64,000 nt of DNA from Agaricicola taiwanensis. GTDB taxonomy: Bacteria; Pseudomonadota; Alphaproteobacteria; Rhizobiales; Methylopilaceae. A program made the position numbers and the translations under genes. The stretch lies in contig NZ_BMCP01000002.1 of NCBI RefSeq assembly GCF_014635245.1, positions 620,001 to 684,000 on the forward strand, written 5' to 3'. Positions 56,072 through 64,000 of the stretch are shown here, piece by piece (position 1 is the stretch's first letter; each line of letters starts with the position of its first letter). Under the pieces are notes generated by a model. It was not told the DNA's origin. It worked only from the letters and a program-made list of their open reading frames with translations, and did no database searches.

Positions 56072-56539
56072 TTACAGCTCCCGGGCCGCCTTAAGGGTTT
56101 CCTCCGCGTGGCCTTCAACGGAGACCTTCGGCCACACCTGGGCGACGGTGCCATCGGTGCCGATCAGCACCGTCGTACGCTCGATGCCCATGAACTTGCG
56201 ACCGTACATGCTCTTTTCGACCCAGACGCCATAGTTTTCCAACATCTCGCGCTTCTCATCGGAGGCGAGAGTAAGGCCGAGGTCGTGTTTCTTTTTGAAT
56301 TTCTCATGGCTTGCCACCGAATCGGCGGAAACTCCGATAATGACGGTATCGGCCTTTTCAAATTCGCCCTTCAGACGATTGAACGCGATCGCCTCCCTGG
56401 TACAGCCGCTCGTGTCGTCCCTGGGATAGAAATATAGCAGTACCTTGTGGCCCCTCAGACCGGAGAGGCTGACATGGCCACCACCGTCTGTCGGGAGGGT
56501 GAAGAGAGGCGCTTTGTCGCCAGCCTCGATTGTAGCCAT
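56072..56539 (-). CDS. bcp: Thioredoxin-dependent peroxiredoxin, BCP type
   Basis: 155 residues from ATG 56539, which has GGAAGGA seven bases upstream; the frame is open further. Reduces hydroperoxides. The peroxidatic Cys is Cys46 in DDTSGCTREA. The resolving Cys five residues later in E. coli Bcp is Ile51 here and there is no other Cys, so this is a one-cysteine type needing an external thiol. Divergent from the AsmA-like gene. Confidence 0.9.
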   Translation of the reverse strand: MATIEAGDKAPLFTLPTDGGGHVSLSGLRGHKVLLYFYPRDDTSGCTREAIAFNRLKGEFEKADTVIIGVSADSVASHEKFKKKHDLGLTLASDEKREMLENYGVWVEKSMYGRKFMGIERTTVLIGTDGTVAQVWPKVSVEGHAEETLKAAREL

Positions 56540-56606
56540 TGTCACGATCCTTCCGGGATTGATGGCATTTGTGTTCCTGAGTGCCGCATATGGCGGCGGA
56601 TGAAAG

Positions 56607-59600
56607 ATGGACGGCAAGACACGCGCGTCAACGGAAAGCTTGCGCAAATTCAGGCGCCGCCTGCTGGCCCCCGTGTGGACAGGCGGAACCGCGCTTGCCG
56701 CAAGCGTGCGCGCGAGGGTGCGCAGGCTGCACCTGAGCCGCTCGGAGCGGTGGCGGCGGCGGGCGCTCTATTTTACAGGCGGTGTTCTTGCCATTCTCGG
56801 TGCCGGCTATGCCATGCTGTTGTGGACGCCGCTGCCTCTGTCCGTCGTCACGCCGCGCATTACGGCCGCCCTGCAGCAGCGACTGGGTCCTGGATTTGAG
56901 GCCTCGATCGGCAGCGCGCGGCTGGACCGGGACGACCAAGGCTCCGCTGTCAGGCTCAATGATTTCGAGATCCTCGATCCTGATGGACGCGCGGTCCTCG
57001 CCGTGCCGCGGGTCATGGTCAGTCTCGAACGCTCCGACAAGGGCTTTTTCAGCTTCGGCTTCGGAGCCCCCAAGCGGGTCGAGATCGAAGCACCTCGCGT
57101 GTCTTTGAGAATCGAGGAGGAGGGGGGAGTCCTTCTATCGGGTGGCGAGGAACTGGCGGTGCGTGTGCCGAGCGTCTCTGTCCAGGACGCCGCAGCCAGG
57201 CCTGTCGCCGAACTGGTGGCCGCCCTGGATACGGTTCTGGGGCCTGGAGGCCCGTTATCGGCTCTCGAAAGCATCACCATCAGCGATGCTCATATCGCCG
57301 TCGACGATCGCCGGAATGGCTGGAGCGAAGCAATCAGCGACGTCGAGGGAACATTCGTCCGCCGTGTCGACGGCGGCCTTACAGCAAGCCTGACGTCGAC
57401 CCGCCCAGACCAACGCTGGTCGGCCTCCGCCACACTGAACGGCATGCCCGGTGATGAAAGGTCGCTCGATCTAGGATTCGAGAATATCAACGTCGGACGA
57501 GTACTGCAGAGCCTGCGGCCGAATGCCGGCCAGGAATTGCAGGGGCGACTTTCCGGACATCTTTTCGCAGGCCTCGGCAGTGACGGAAAACCGCATGCCT
57601 ATGAGGTGAGGCTGGATGTTGCGGGCGTCGTTGCAGGCAATGCCGACAACATCCTTCGTCTCGACGCTCTGAAGCTCGAAGCACGTTGGGATTTTCGCAA
57701 CCCGCGGATTTCGGTTCGAAACCTCAGCCTCAATTCCGGTTGGGGCCGGGGTCAGTTGGTCATGGAGGCGGTGCCGATCGATACGGCTGATCCCAACGGC
57801 GGATGGCGGTACAATGTCGCCGGGCAGGACGTGGTGCTCAACACCGCGACAGGCCAGGCGCCTGTCTATTTCTCGGCCATTTCCGGCGACGGCCATCTGG
57901 ATGTGAGAGCAAAGAAGGCGGGCATCAATCGCCTGCAGCTTTCAAGCCCGACCATCAATCTGGCAGGCTCTGCGGCGCTTGACTGGAACGGCGAGAAGCC
58001 GATCCTGGACACATCCATCGCCGGCGTGCGTGTGCCCGTCAGCGCACTTCTCAGCCTCTGGCCTCCCATGCTGGCGCCGCGAACCCGGGGGTGGATCGCG
58101 ACCAACATTCAGACCGGCATTGCCGAAGATCTCGTCTTCGCCGCGCACGGCCCTCTTGTGATACCGCCGCCCCCGCCGGATCAGCCGCGCCCCCGCATGG
58201 ATGTGGCGCTGGACGCCCAGGTCACCGGAGTGGAAATGTCGCCGGCGCGTCTGCCGCTAGCGCTCACTCAAGGGCATGGAACCATCCATGTCGCCAATCA
58301 CAGGCTCAAGGTGAACATCGAAGGCGGTCAGTTGTCCTCGCCTGGCCGCGGCACGATCGACGTCATGCCCTCGGATGCGAACATCGCCAATCTCATACCG
58401 CGCGATCCCGAGGTTGATCTCCGTGTGAATGTGAAGGGCGAAGCCGCCACCACGGGTCGCGTGCTTTCCAGCATCGATCCCGCCGCTTCCGTTGCCTTCT
58501 TCGACAAGATAGGCGGAGGTGAGCTGATCGGAGAGGTTCGCCTGCGCGCTCGATCTCAGCCCGGCGGTAAGCTGGAGATACTCGGGAAAGCGGCCCAGTT
58601 CGAGACCGAAGACCTGTCCATTCCCGATGTTGTCGGACCCCTCGACCTGGGAAAGGGTGATTTCAAGATATCGCTGGATGACGCTGCCACGGAGGTGCAG
58701 GGCGATGCCACCCTCGGTGGCGCGCCGGTCTCGATCAGCGCACGGATAGTGCGTGTGGACAACAAGATGGGTGCTACCACCATCAACGTCACAGGCGATC
58801 CCTCCCGCATCGAGGGCATGAAAGCCATGGCCGGTATTTCAGGCTCCGCGGCCCTCAGGCTGCAGATGGCATCGCCCGATACCATCGATGGCGCGACCGT
58901 CGAGGCTGATCTTTCGGGGACACGCATCGATATCGGCGCAGCAAGCGCCACCAAGGCCGTCGGTCAGCCCGGCCGTCTCTCCTTCACGGTGCGCAAGCAA
59001 GACGCCGGGATCGTGCTTGAACAGCTTGATCTGGATGCAGCCCCCATCGCGGCCAAGGGCCGCATCGAGTTCGACCGAAACGGCGGATTGTCACTTGCGC
59101 GCATGGATACGGTCCGGCTGTCGGCGGATGATGATGCCCGTCTGGACGTGACGCCGGCTAGTGGCGGCCTGAAGTTCACCCTTCGGGGCGAAGCGCTCGA
59201 TGTTCGTCCTTTCATTCGCGGTATCCGCGGTCGATCTTCCCCGTCGACCGGAGACATCACGGTCGATGCGAAGCTGGAACGGGCTGTTGCCTTCAACAAT
59301 GAGGCGCTGAGGGATGTATCCTTCAGCATGTCGCGTCGGGGAGGCCGTCTGCGCGCCTTGACGCTCGAGGCTGTTCTGGGTGCGGGGAAAGTCACGGCGC
59401 GCATGAGCGAGGGCGCGCAAAGGGACATCCTCGTTGAATCAAATGATGCCGGTGCACTGCTGCGCGGCTTCGACATCTACCGACGGATGCGAGGCGGTGG
59501 ATTCGAGCTCGTCGCGCCCTCGGACGGTGCAGGCCAGGGATTTATGGCCATAAGGGATTTCTCCATCGTCGACGAAAAGGCCCTGGCTTCCGTCACCGCC

Positions 59601-60020
59601 GGTCGGCGGGAAGGAAACCAGCTGGTCGTCAACTTCTCGAAGGCACGCGTCGCCTTCCGGCAGGAGCAGGGAAGCCTGCTCATTCAGGAATCGGCCGTAT
59701 GGGGACCGGATATCGGTGCCACGCTGGATGGTGCGCTTGATTTTGCCAGTGACAGCATGAGCCTCACCGGCACGTTCGTTCCCGCCTATGCGCTCAACAA
59801 CTTTTTCGCGCGTATTCCCATCATCGGCGCTCTCCTGGGAGGAGGGCAGTACGAGGGATTGGTGGGGGTGACGTTCAAGGTCGAGGGGCCCATCGGCAAT
59901 CCAACCCTGAGCGTCAATCCGGTATCCGCGGTCGCTCCGGGCTTCCTGAGGAAGCTGTTTGAATTCCGCAACCAGGACCCGAGCGTGCGCCCCGGCGGGC
60001 AGGCGGGCGCACCAGGCTGA
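56607..60020 (+). CDS. AsmA-like/YhdP-type envelope protein
   Basis: 1137 residues. One membrane helix near the N-terminus (ALYFTGGVLAILGAGYAMLL) anchors a very large periplasmic part made of repeating beta segments, with an AsmA/DUF3971-like N-terminal region and the C-terminal AsmA_2-like domain (LTGTFVPAYALNNFFARIPIIGALLGGG, FKVEGPIGNPTLSVNPVSA). Such proteins resemble bridge-like lipid transfer proteins and YhdP-family proteins take part in phospholipid transport to the outer membrane. Function here is inferred from family only. Lies 67 bases from the divergent bcp start. Confidence 0.85.
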   Translation: MDGKTRASTESLRKFRRRLLAPVWTGGTALAASVRARVRRLHLSRSERWRRRALYFTGGVLAILGAGYAMLLWTPLPLSVVTPRITAALQQRLGPGFEASIGSARLDRDDQGSAVRLNDFEILDPDGRAVLAVPRVMVSLERSDKGFFSFGFGAPKRVEIEAPRVSLRIEEEGGVLLSGGEELAVRVPSVSVQDAAARPVAELVAALDTVLGPGGPLSALESITISDAHIAVDDRRNGWSEAISDVEGTFVRRVDGGLTASLTSTRPDQRWSASATLNGMPGDERSLDLGFENINVGRVLQSLRPNAGQELQGRLSGHLFAGLGSDGKPHAYEVRLDVAGVVAGNADNILRLDALKLEARWDFRNPRISVRNLSLNSGWGRGQLVMEAVPIDTADPNGGWRYNVAGQDVVLNTATGQAPVYFSAISGDGHLDVRAKKAGINRLQLSSPTINLAGSAALDWNGEKPILDTSIAGVRVPVSALLSLWPPMLAPRTRGWIATNIQTGIAEDLVFAAHGPLVIPPPPPDQPRPRMDVALDAQVTGVEMSPARLPLALTQGHGTIHVANHRLKVNIEGGQLSSPGRGTIDVMPSDANIANLIPRDPEVDLRVNVKGEAATTGRVLSSIDPAASVAFFDKIGGGELIGEVRLRARSQPGGKLEILGKAAQFETEDLSIPDVVGPLDLGKGDFKISLDDAATEVQGDATLGGAPVSISARIVRVDNKMGATTINVTGDPSRIEGMKAMAGISGSAALRLQMASPDTIDGATVEADLSGTRIDIGAASATKAVGQPGRLSFTVRKQDAGIVLEQLDLDAAPIAAKGRIEFDRNGGLSLARMDTVRLSADDDARLDVTPASGGLKFTLRGEALDVRPFIRGIRGRSSPSTGDITVDAKLERAVAFNNEALRDVSFSMSRRGGRLRALTLEAVLGAGKVTARMSEGAQRDILVESNDAGALLRGFDIYRRMRGGGFELVAPSDGAGQGFMAIRDFSIVDEKALASVTAGRREGNQLVVNFSKARVAFRQEQGSLLIQESAVWGPDIGATLDGALDFASDSMSLTGTFVPAYALNNFFARIPIIGALLGGGQYEGLVGVTFKVEGPIGNPTLSVNPVSAVAPGFLRKLFEFRNQDPSVRPGGQAGAPG

Positions 60021-60032
60021 GGCCCCGGTGCT

Positions 60033-61289
60033 TCAAACCGGCTTCAGCAGCACATGCTTCTTCCTGCCGAGCGACAGCTTGATCACACCTTCGCCCGTGA
60101 GATCGGCCTGGGTCAGCACAGCGCGTTCGTCCGCGATGACGATGTCGTTGACGCGAAGACCGCCGCCTTTGACCTGACGCCGTGCTTCTCCATTGGAGGC
60201 CACAAGACCGGCCTTTTCGGCAAAAGCGGCGAGGACGCCGATACCTTCGACAAGCTCACCCCTCGCGATCTCGATCGTCGGCAGATTTGCCGACAGCGCC
60301 CCTTCCTCGAAGGTCGTGCGGGCCGTGGCAGCGGCTTCCTCCGCGGCGGCGCGGCCGTGAAGGAGGGCAGTTACTTCCGTCGCCAGGATCTTCTTCGCCT
60401 CGTTGATTTCCGCTCCACCGAGCGCGCCGAGGCGGGCGATCTCGTCCAGCGGCAGCTCCGTATAAAGCTTCAGGAAGCGGACCACGTCGGCGTCTTCGGT
60501 GTTGCGGAAGTACTGCCAGAACTCGTAGGGGCCGAGGAGATCGGCATTGAGCCAGATGGCTCCGTTGGCGGTCTTGCCCATCTTTCCACCGGAGGCGGTG
60601 GTCAGGAGCGGCGTTGTCAGCGCGAAAAGTTCAGCATTATCGGTGCGGCGGCCAAGATCGATACCGTTGACGATGTTGCCCCATTGATCCGATCCGCCCA
60701 TCTGCAGGCGGCAGCCATAACGCCGGTAGAGCTCCGTGAAGTCATAGGCCTGGAGGATCATGTAGTTGAACTCCAGGAAACTCAGAGACTGCTCGCGATC
60801 GAGGCGCAGCTTCACGCTGTCGAACGACAACATGCGGTTGACCGAGAAATGGCGCCCGTAGTCGCGCAGGAAATCGAGGTAGTTGAGATCGCACAACCAA
60901 TCGGCATTATTGACCATCAGCGCGTCATTGGGGCCGTCGCCGAAATCGATATAAGTGGCAAAGACCTTGCGGATGCCCTGGAGGTTCTCCTCAATCTGTT
61001 CGTCAGAAAGCAGCTTGCGCGCCTCATCCTTGAAGGAGGGATCGCCGATCCGGCTCGTTCCTCCACCCATGAGTGCGATGGGTCGCCCGCCCGTTTTCTG
61101 AAGCCAGCGCAATGCCATGATCTGCATGAGAGAGCCGACATGGAGGCTGGTCGCGGTGGCATCAAATCCGATGTAGCCTGAAAATCCGGACTGCGCAGCG
61201 GCCGCATCGAGACCCGCTTCATCTGACATCTGGTGGATGAAGCCGCGTTCGGACAGAATGCGGAGGAAATCGGAGCGGTGGGCGGTCAT
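60033..61289 (-). CDS. tyrS: Tyrosyl-tRNA synthetase
   Basis: 418 residues, class I synthetase of TyrRS type. HIGH-like motif is [11 protein letters not shown] (about 47-57) and the KMSKS-like motif is [13 protein letters not shown]. Tyr-binding region [16 protein letters not shown] and [15 protein letters not shown] is intact. C-terminal S4 RNA-binding domain ([20 protein letters not shown]). It ends 12 bases from the AsmA-like stop; divergent from anmK. Confidence 0.96.
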   Translation of the reverse strand: MTAHRSDFLRILSERGFIHQMSDEAGLDAAAAQSGFSGYIGFDATATSLHVGSLMQIMALRWLQKTGGRPIALMGGGTSRIGDPSFKDEARKLLSDEQIEENLQGIRKVFATYIDFGDGPNDALMVNNADWLCDLNYLDFLRDYGRHFSVNRMLSFDSVKLRLDREQSLSFLEFNYMILQAYDFTELYRRYGCRLQMGGSDQWGNIVNGIDLGRRTDNAELFALTTPLLTTASGGKMGKTANGAIWLNADLLGPYEFWQYFRNTEDADVVRFLKLYTELPLDEIARLGALGGAEINEAKKILATEVTALLHGRAAAEEAAATARTTFEEGALSANLPTIEIARGELVEGIGVLAAFAEKAGLVASNGEARRQVKGGGLRVNDIVIADERAVLTQADLTGEGVIKLSLGRKKHVLLKPV

Positions 61290-61372
61290 CGTCAGGTCTT
61301 CTGGTTCGTTACAGGGGAAGCAAGAGCCGGTCCTGTATCAGGTTCGGCACCAAAGTTCACGGGGAGTTGCTG

Positions 61373-62503
61373 TTGCGCGCACTTGGATTGATGAGCGGTA
61401 CCTCCCTTGACGGCGTGGATATAGCTGTTCTTGAGACGGACGGGGACACGATCGAAGCCTTTGGGCCGACCGGATACCGGCCGTATAGCCAGATTGAGCG
61501 CGCGATGCTGCAGGATGCCCTCGCTGAGGCCATCTCGCTGACAGATCGGACCGCCAGGCCAGGCGTCCTCGCCTGCGCCGAGACAATGATCACTGCGGCA
61601 CATGCGGAGGCCGTGGAAGCCTTCCTCAAGGGGCATGGTTTGATGCCTCGCGATATTGATGTGGTGGGCTTCCACGGGCAGACCGTTCTGCATCGACCGC
61701 AGGCGCGGCTGACCGTTCAGATCGGCGACGGGCACGCTCTTGCCAGCAGGCTCGGTATCACCGTGGTTGGAGATCTTCGCGCCGCCGATGTGGCCGCGGG
61801 CGGCCAAGGCGCTCCCCTGGTGCCGGCCTATCATCAAGCATTGGTGCAGCGGCTCGGGCTTGCGGGCCCGATTGCCGTCCTCAATCTCGGCGGGGTCGCC
61901 AATGTCACGCTGGTTGACGATGGGGCCGCACCGCGTGCCTTCGATCTTGGTCCGGCAAACGCGCTTCTGGACGACTTCATGAAGGAGCGGACAGGCGAGG
62001 GTTTCGACCGGGATGGCTTCACCGCCGCCGCGGGCGAAGTCGACGAGGAGGCACTGGCGCGACTGTTGCGCCACCCCTTCTTTGATCAGCCGCCGCCGAA
62101 ATCCCTGGACCGGAATGATTTTCGGGCCTGGACGGACGAGCAGGGCGGACTTTCCGAAGTCACGCTGGAGACCGGGGCGGCAACGTTGACCGCGTTGACC
62201 GCAGCCGGCGTTGCCGTCTCACGACGGTTCATGTCCTCTGCGCCCCGGCTCTGGGTCGTCGCTGGCGGGGGTACACGCAATCCAACGCTGATGGCCATGC
62301 TGTCGGAGCGCCTCGCGCCAGCCGAGGTCACTGCCGCCGATGCCCTCGGATTTCCGGCTGACTATGTGGAAGCGCAGGCTTTCGCCTATCTGGCGGTGCG
62401 GGCCCTGCGCGGGCTGCCTCTGACATATCCTTCAACGACCGGCGTGCCGTCGCCACTGACAGGCGGCGTCATCTTCAAGGCGGATACGCTTGTGCGCATT
62501 TAG
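61373..62503 (+). CDS. anmK: Anhydro-N-acetylmuramic acid kinase
   Basis: 376 residues from the TTG at 61373, six bases after GGGGAG; a TTG at 61367 and an ATG at 61391 are alternatives, but the family begins near ALGLMSGTSLDGVD. Converts anhydro-MurNAc from cell-wall turnover into MurNAc-6-phosphate. Motifs: GLMSGTSLDG for ATP phosphate, GFHGQTVLHRP, LNLGGVANVT and AFDLGPANALLDDF, and VAGGGTRNPTLM for nucleotide binding. Normal length. Confidence 0.94.
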   Translation: MRALGLMSGTSLDGVDIAVLETDGDTIEAFGPTGYRPYSQIERAMLQDALAEAISLTDRTARPGVLACAETMITAAHAEAVEAFLKGHGLMPRDIDVVGFHGQTVLHRPQARLTVQIGDGHALASRLGITVVGDLRAADVAAGGQGAPLVPAYHQALVQRLGLAGPIAVLNLGGVANVTLVDDGAAPRAFDLGPANALLDDFMKERTGEGFDRDGFTAAAGEVDEEALARLLRHPFFDQPPPKSLDRNDFRAWTDEQGGLSEVTLETGAATLTALTAAGVAVSRRFMSSAPRLWVVAGGGTRNPTLMAMLSERLAPAEVTAADALGFPADYVEAQAFAYLAVRALRGLPLTYPSTTGVPSPLTGGVIFKADTLVRI

Positions 62504-62529
62504 AAAAAGGCCGGGGATTATCCCGGCCT
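62504..62529. terminator. Terminator between anmK and the hydrolase, strong on the minus strand
   Basis: GGCCGGG (62509-62515) and CCCGGCC (62522-62528) form a stem closed by a six-base loop. The minus strand continues with TTTTTC, a good terminator for the hydrolase gene. On the plus strand only TCTT follows, so termination of anmK would be weaker. Confidence 0.75.
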
Positions 62530-62535
62530 CTTAGC

Positions 62536-63192
62536 TCAGACCATGGTTTCGCCGATGGCGGCGAGGCGCTTGTCGACATAGCGACCCACCGATTCGACAA
62601 GTTCATCGGTCTTGTTCTCGAAGAAGTGGTTCGCGCCGGGAATGACGTCCTGGTCGATGACGATCCCCTTTTGGGTCTTCAGCTTGTCGATCAGGTTCTG
62701 GACATCCTTTGGCGTGGCCACCCGATCTTCATCGCCATGGACGAAGAGGCCGGACGAGGGGCAGGGCGCAAGGAACGAGAAATCGAAGCGGCCTGCCGGC
62801 GGCGCAACGGAGATGAAGCCCTCGACCTCCGGCCGACGCATCAGAAGCTGCATGCCGATCCAGGCTCCAAAGGAGACACCGGCGACCCAGCAGGCACGCG
62901 ATTCGGGATTGATGGTCTGCACCCAGTCCAGCGCGGAGGCGGCATCGGACAGCTCATCCTGACCATGATAGATGCCCTGGCTGCGTCCAACGCCGCGGAA
63001 GTTGAAGCGCAGCACCGCAAATCCACGTTCGGCGAACATGTAGTAGAGTTGATAGACGATGGGATTGTTCATCGTGCCGCCGAATTGAGAATGCGGGTGC
63101 AGGATGATTGCGATGGGCGCCGTCTTCTTCTTGGCAGGATGATAGCGGCCTTCGAGCCGTCCGGCGGGGCCGTTAAAAATCACTTCGGGCAT
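62536..63192 (-). CDS. Alpha/beta-fold hydrolase
   Basis: 218 residues from ATG 63192 (MPEVIFNGPAGRLEGRYHP); an open upstream extension looks non-conserved. Alpha/beta-hydrolase features: IILHPHSQFGGTMNN with an HPH oxyanion-hole region, VLRFNFRGVGRSQG, nucleophile elbow GVSFGAWIG, acid candidate in FVHGDEDRVA and the His in IPGANHFFENK. This DUF-like small hydrolase is commonly found next to the SUF iron-sulfur genes in alphaproteobacteria. It is divergent from the cysteine desulfurase, and the two share an intergenic region with an Irr-type box. Confidence 0.87.
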   Translation of the reverse strand: MPEVIFNGPAGRLEGRYHPAKKKTAPIAIILHPHSQFGGTMNNPIVYQLYYMFAERGFAVLRFNFRGVGRSQGIYHGQDELSDAASALDWVQTINPESRACWVAGVSFGAWIGMQLLMRRPEVEGFISVAPPAGRFDFSFLAPCPSSGLFVHGDEDRVATPKDVQNLIDKLKTQKGIVIDQDVIPGANHFFENKTDELVESVGRYVDKRLAAIGETMV

Positions 63193-63232
63193 AGTGTCTC
63201 TACTCGTCTTGCCGGATGCCGGCGCTCTCAAA

Positions 63233-63260
63233 CGTGGGCGAATTTGGGCTTTCGCCCACG
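63233..63260. repeat. Ten-base-pair perfect inverted repeat in the hydrolase/desulfurase intergenic region
   Basis: CGTGGGCGAA (63233-63242) and TTCGCCCACG (63251-63260) form a perfect hairpin with an eight-base loop. No T tract follows. It sits in the leader of the minus-strand hydrolase, 41 to 68 bases upstream of its ATG. Function unknown. Confidence 0.5.
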
Positions 63261-63271
63261 GGCAACAGGTG

Positions 63272-63286
63272 TTAGAACTGTTCTAA
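63272..63286. promoter_or_regulatory. Irr-type iron control element upstream of the cysteine desulfurase
   Basis: TTAGAA-CTG-TTCTAA matches the iron control element (TTTAGAA-N3-TTCTAAA) bound by the iron regulator Irr in rhizobia. It is 114 bases upstream of the desulfurase start and 80 bases upstream of the divergent hydrolase. Irr acts when iron is low, so the iron-sulfur genes are probably iron-responsive. A further dyad GCCTG-TAGAATT-CAGGC lies at 63304-63320. Confidence 0.6.
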
Positions 63287-63399
63287 GCAATTCACGCACT
63301 CAAGCCTGTAGAATTCAGGCGCGAGGCGCGGAACGTCGCGTTCTAGCATAGATGGCAAGGCTACTGACAAGCGCCAGTGGCCAAAAACAGATTTTGATC

Positions 63400-64000
63400 A
63401 TGGCAAGCCCAAGAATTTATTTCGACCATAACGCTACGGCGCTTCTGCGCCCGGAGGCGCGTGTGGCCATGATCGCGGCTTTGGATATGCCCGGAAATGC
63501 TTCGGCCATTCATGCCGAGGGCCGGATTGCGCGCGGTGCGGCCGAACGCGCACGCGAGGCAGTGGCGAGCTTGTGCGGCGCCGAAGCCAAGAATGTGACC
63601 TTTACCAGCGGCGCTACCGAAGCGCTGAGCCTGGCGCTGTCGCCCCATTGGCAGGATGGCGCCGAGAAGCCGCCGCTTGACGCGCTTCTGATCTCCGCGA
63701 CCGAGCATTCCGCCGCCCTCCAGGGCCACCGTTTCCCGGCAGAGGCCGTCGAGGTTCTGCCGGTCGCCCGGGACGGCCGCATCGAACTCGATGCACTGGA
63801 CGAGGCATTGGCACGCCGTCCTGGTCAGCGGATCATGGTGGCCCTGCAAACGGCAAACAATGAAACCGGGGTGCTTCAGCCAATAGGTGACGTGGCGGCC
63901 CGCGTGCACGCGGTGGGTGGCCTCATGGCCGTCGATGCTGTCCAGTCCGCCGGCAAGATGACCCTTGATATCAGGGCGATGGGTGCCGATCTCCTTATAG
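63400..64000 (+). CDS. Cysteine desulfurase (NifS/IscS family), cut by window end
   Basis: The first 200 residues of a PLP enzyme that takes sulfur from cysteine for iron-sulfur clusters. It begins MASPRIYFDHNATALLRPEA, the classical class V start (YFDHNATA), and includes the PLP-phosphate TSGATEALSLAL, HSAALQ with the conserved His that stacks on PLP, and QTANNETGVLQPI with VDAVQSAGK approaching the active site; the PLP Lys lies beyond the window. In alphaproteobacteria this gene usually opens the sufBCDS operon, and the Irr-type box upstream agrees. Confidence 0.92.
   Translation, partial: MASPRIYFDHNATALLRPEARVAMIAALDMPGNASAIHAEGRIARGAAERAREAVASLCGAEAKNVTFTSGATEALSLALSPHWQDGAEKPPLDALLISATEHSAALQGHRFPAEAVEVLPVARDGRIELDALDEALARRPGQRIMVALQTANNETGVLQPIGDVAARVHAVGGLMAVDAVQSAGKMTLDIRAMGADLLI

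Overview
The window is GC-rich chromosomal DNA, densely coding, and looks like an alphaproteobacterium of the order Hyphomicrobiales (Rhizobiales). The evidence is gene content and order: an NDUFA12-type complex I subunit followed by a methyltransferase, DUF2155, aat, accC-accB-aroQ, a DsbA-like protein and an M48-TPR protease; the run rne-amiC-mrcA-prfB; the run M23 peptidase-bcp-AsmA-tyrS-anmK-hydrolase-cysteine desulfurase; a B12-dependent ribonucleotide reductase; and an Irr-type iron box. I cannot name the genus. I see no rRNA, tRNA, CRISPR array, insertion sequence or prophage gene.

Positions 1 to about 31.5 kb are an accessory catabolic and transport region. It opens with the end of a ring-cleaving dioxygenase, a thioesterase, an AbrB-type membrane protein and a LysR regulator. 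A seven-gene operon follows (about 4.0-11.8 kb): a tripartite tricarboxylate transporter (TctC, TctB, TctA), a crotonase-fold protein lacking both hydratase glutamates, a 2-hydroxyglutarate-dehydrogenase-like flavoprotein, a class III CoA-transferase and an FMN-dependent 2-hydroxy acid oxidase. It probably imports and breaks down a hydroxy acid through a CoA thioester. On the other strand lie a branched-chain/aromatic-acid ABC transporter (livKHMGF) ending in a 2-hydroxychromene-2-carboxylate isomerase homologue, and a second tricarboxylate transporter in which TctA and TctB are fused. An unrecognised 713-residue protein, a DUF2161 protein and an alpha/beta hydrolase come next. A third tricarboxylate transporter (24.8-31.4 kb) sits in an operon with a GntR/FCD regulator and a divergent aconitase, which points to a tricarboxylic acid substrate.

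From about 32 kb to the end the content is mostly housekeeping: nrdJ with a NrdR-box-like palindrome and a long leader, a cation-diffusion-facilitator metal exporter behind a perfect palindrome, complex I assembly, fatty-acid (accBC) and shikimate (aroQ) genes, periplasmic thiol and protease functions, RNase E, peptidoglycan synthesis and turnover (amiC, mrcA, M23, anmK), translation (prfB with its programmed +1 frameshift, tyrS, aat) and the first gene of an apparent SUF iron-sulfur operon, cut by the window end.

The most interesting items are the three different tricarboxylate transporters within about 28 kb (one a TctA-TctB fusion), the operon around a non-hydratase crotonase, the aconitase with an altered cluster motif, the orphan 713-residue protein behind mutually exclusive hairpins, and several clean operator-like palindromes. 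I did not find a clear-cut new defence or mobile system.
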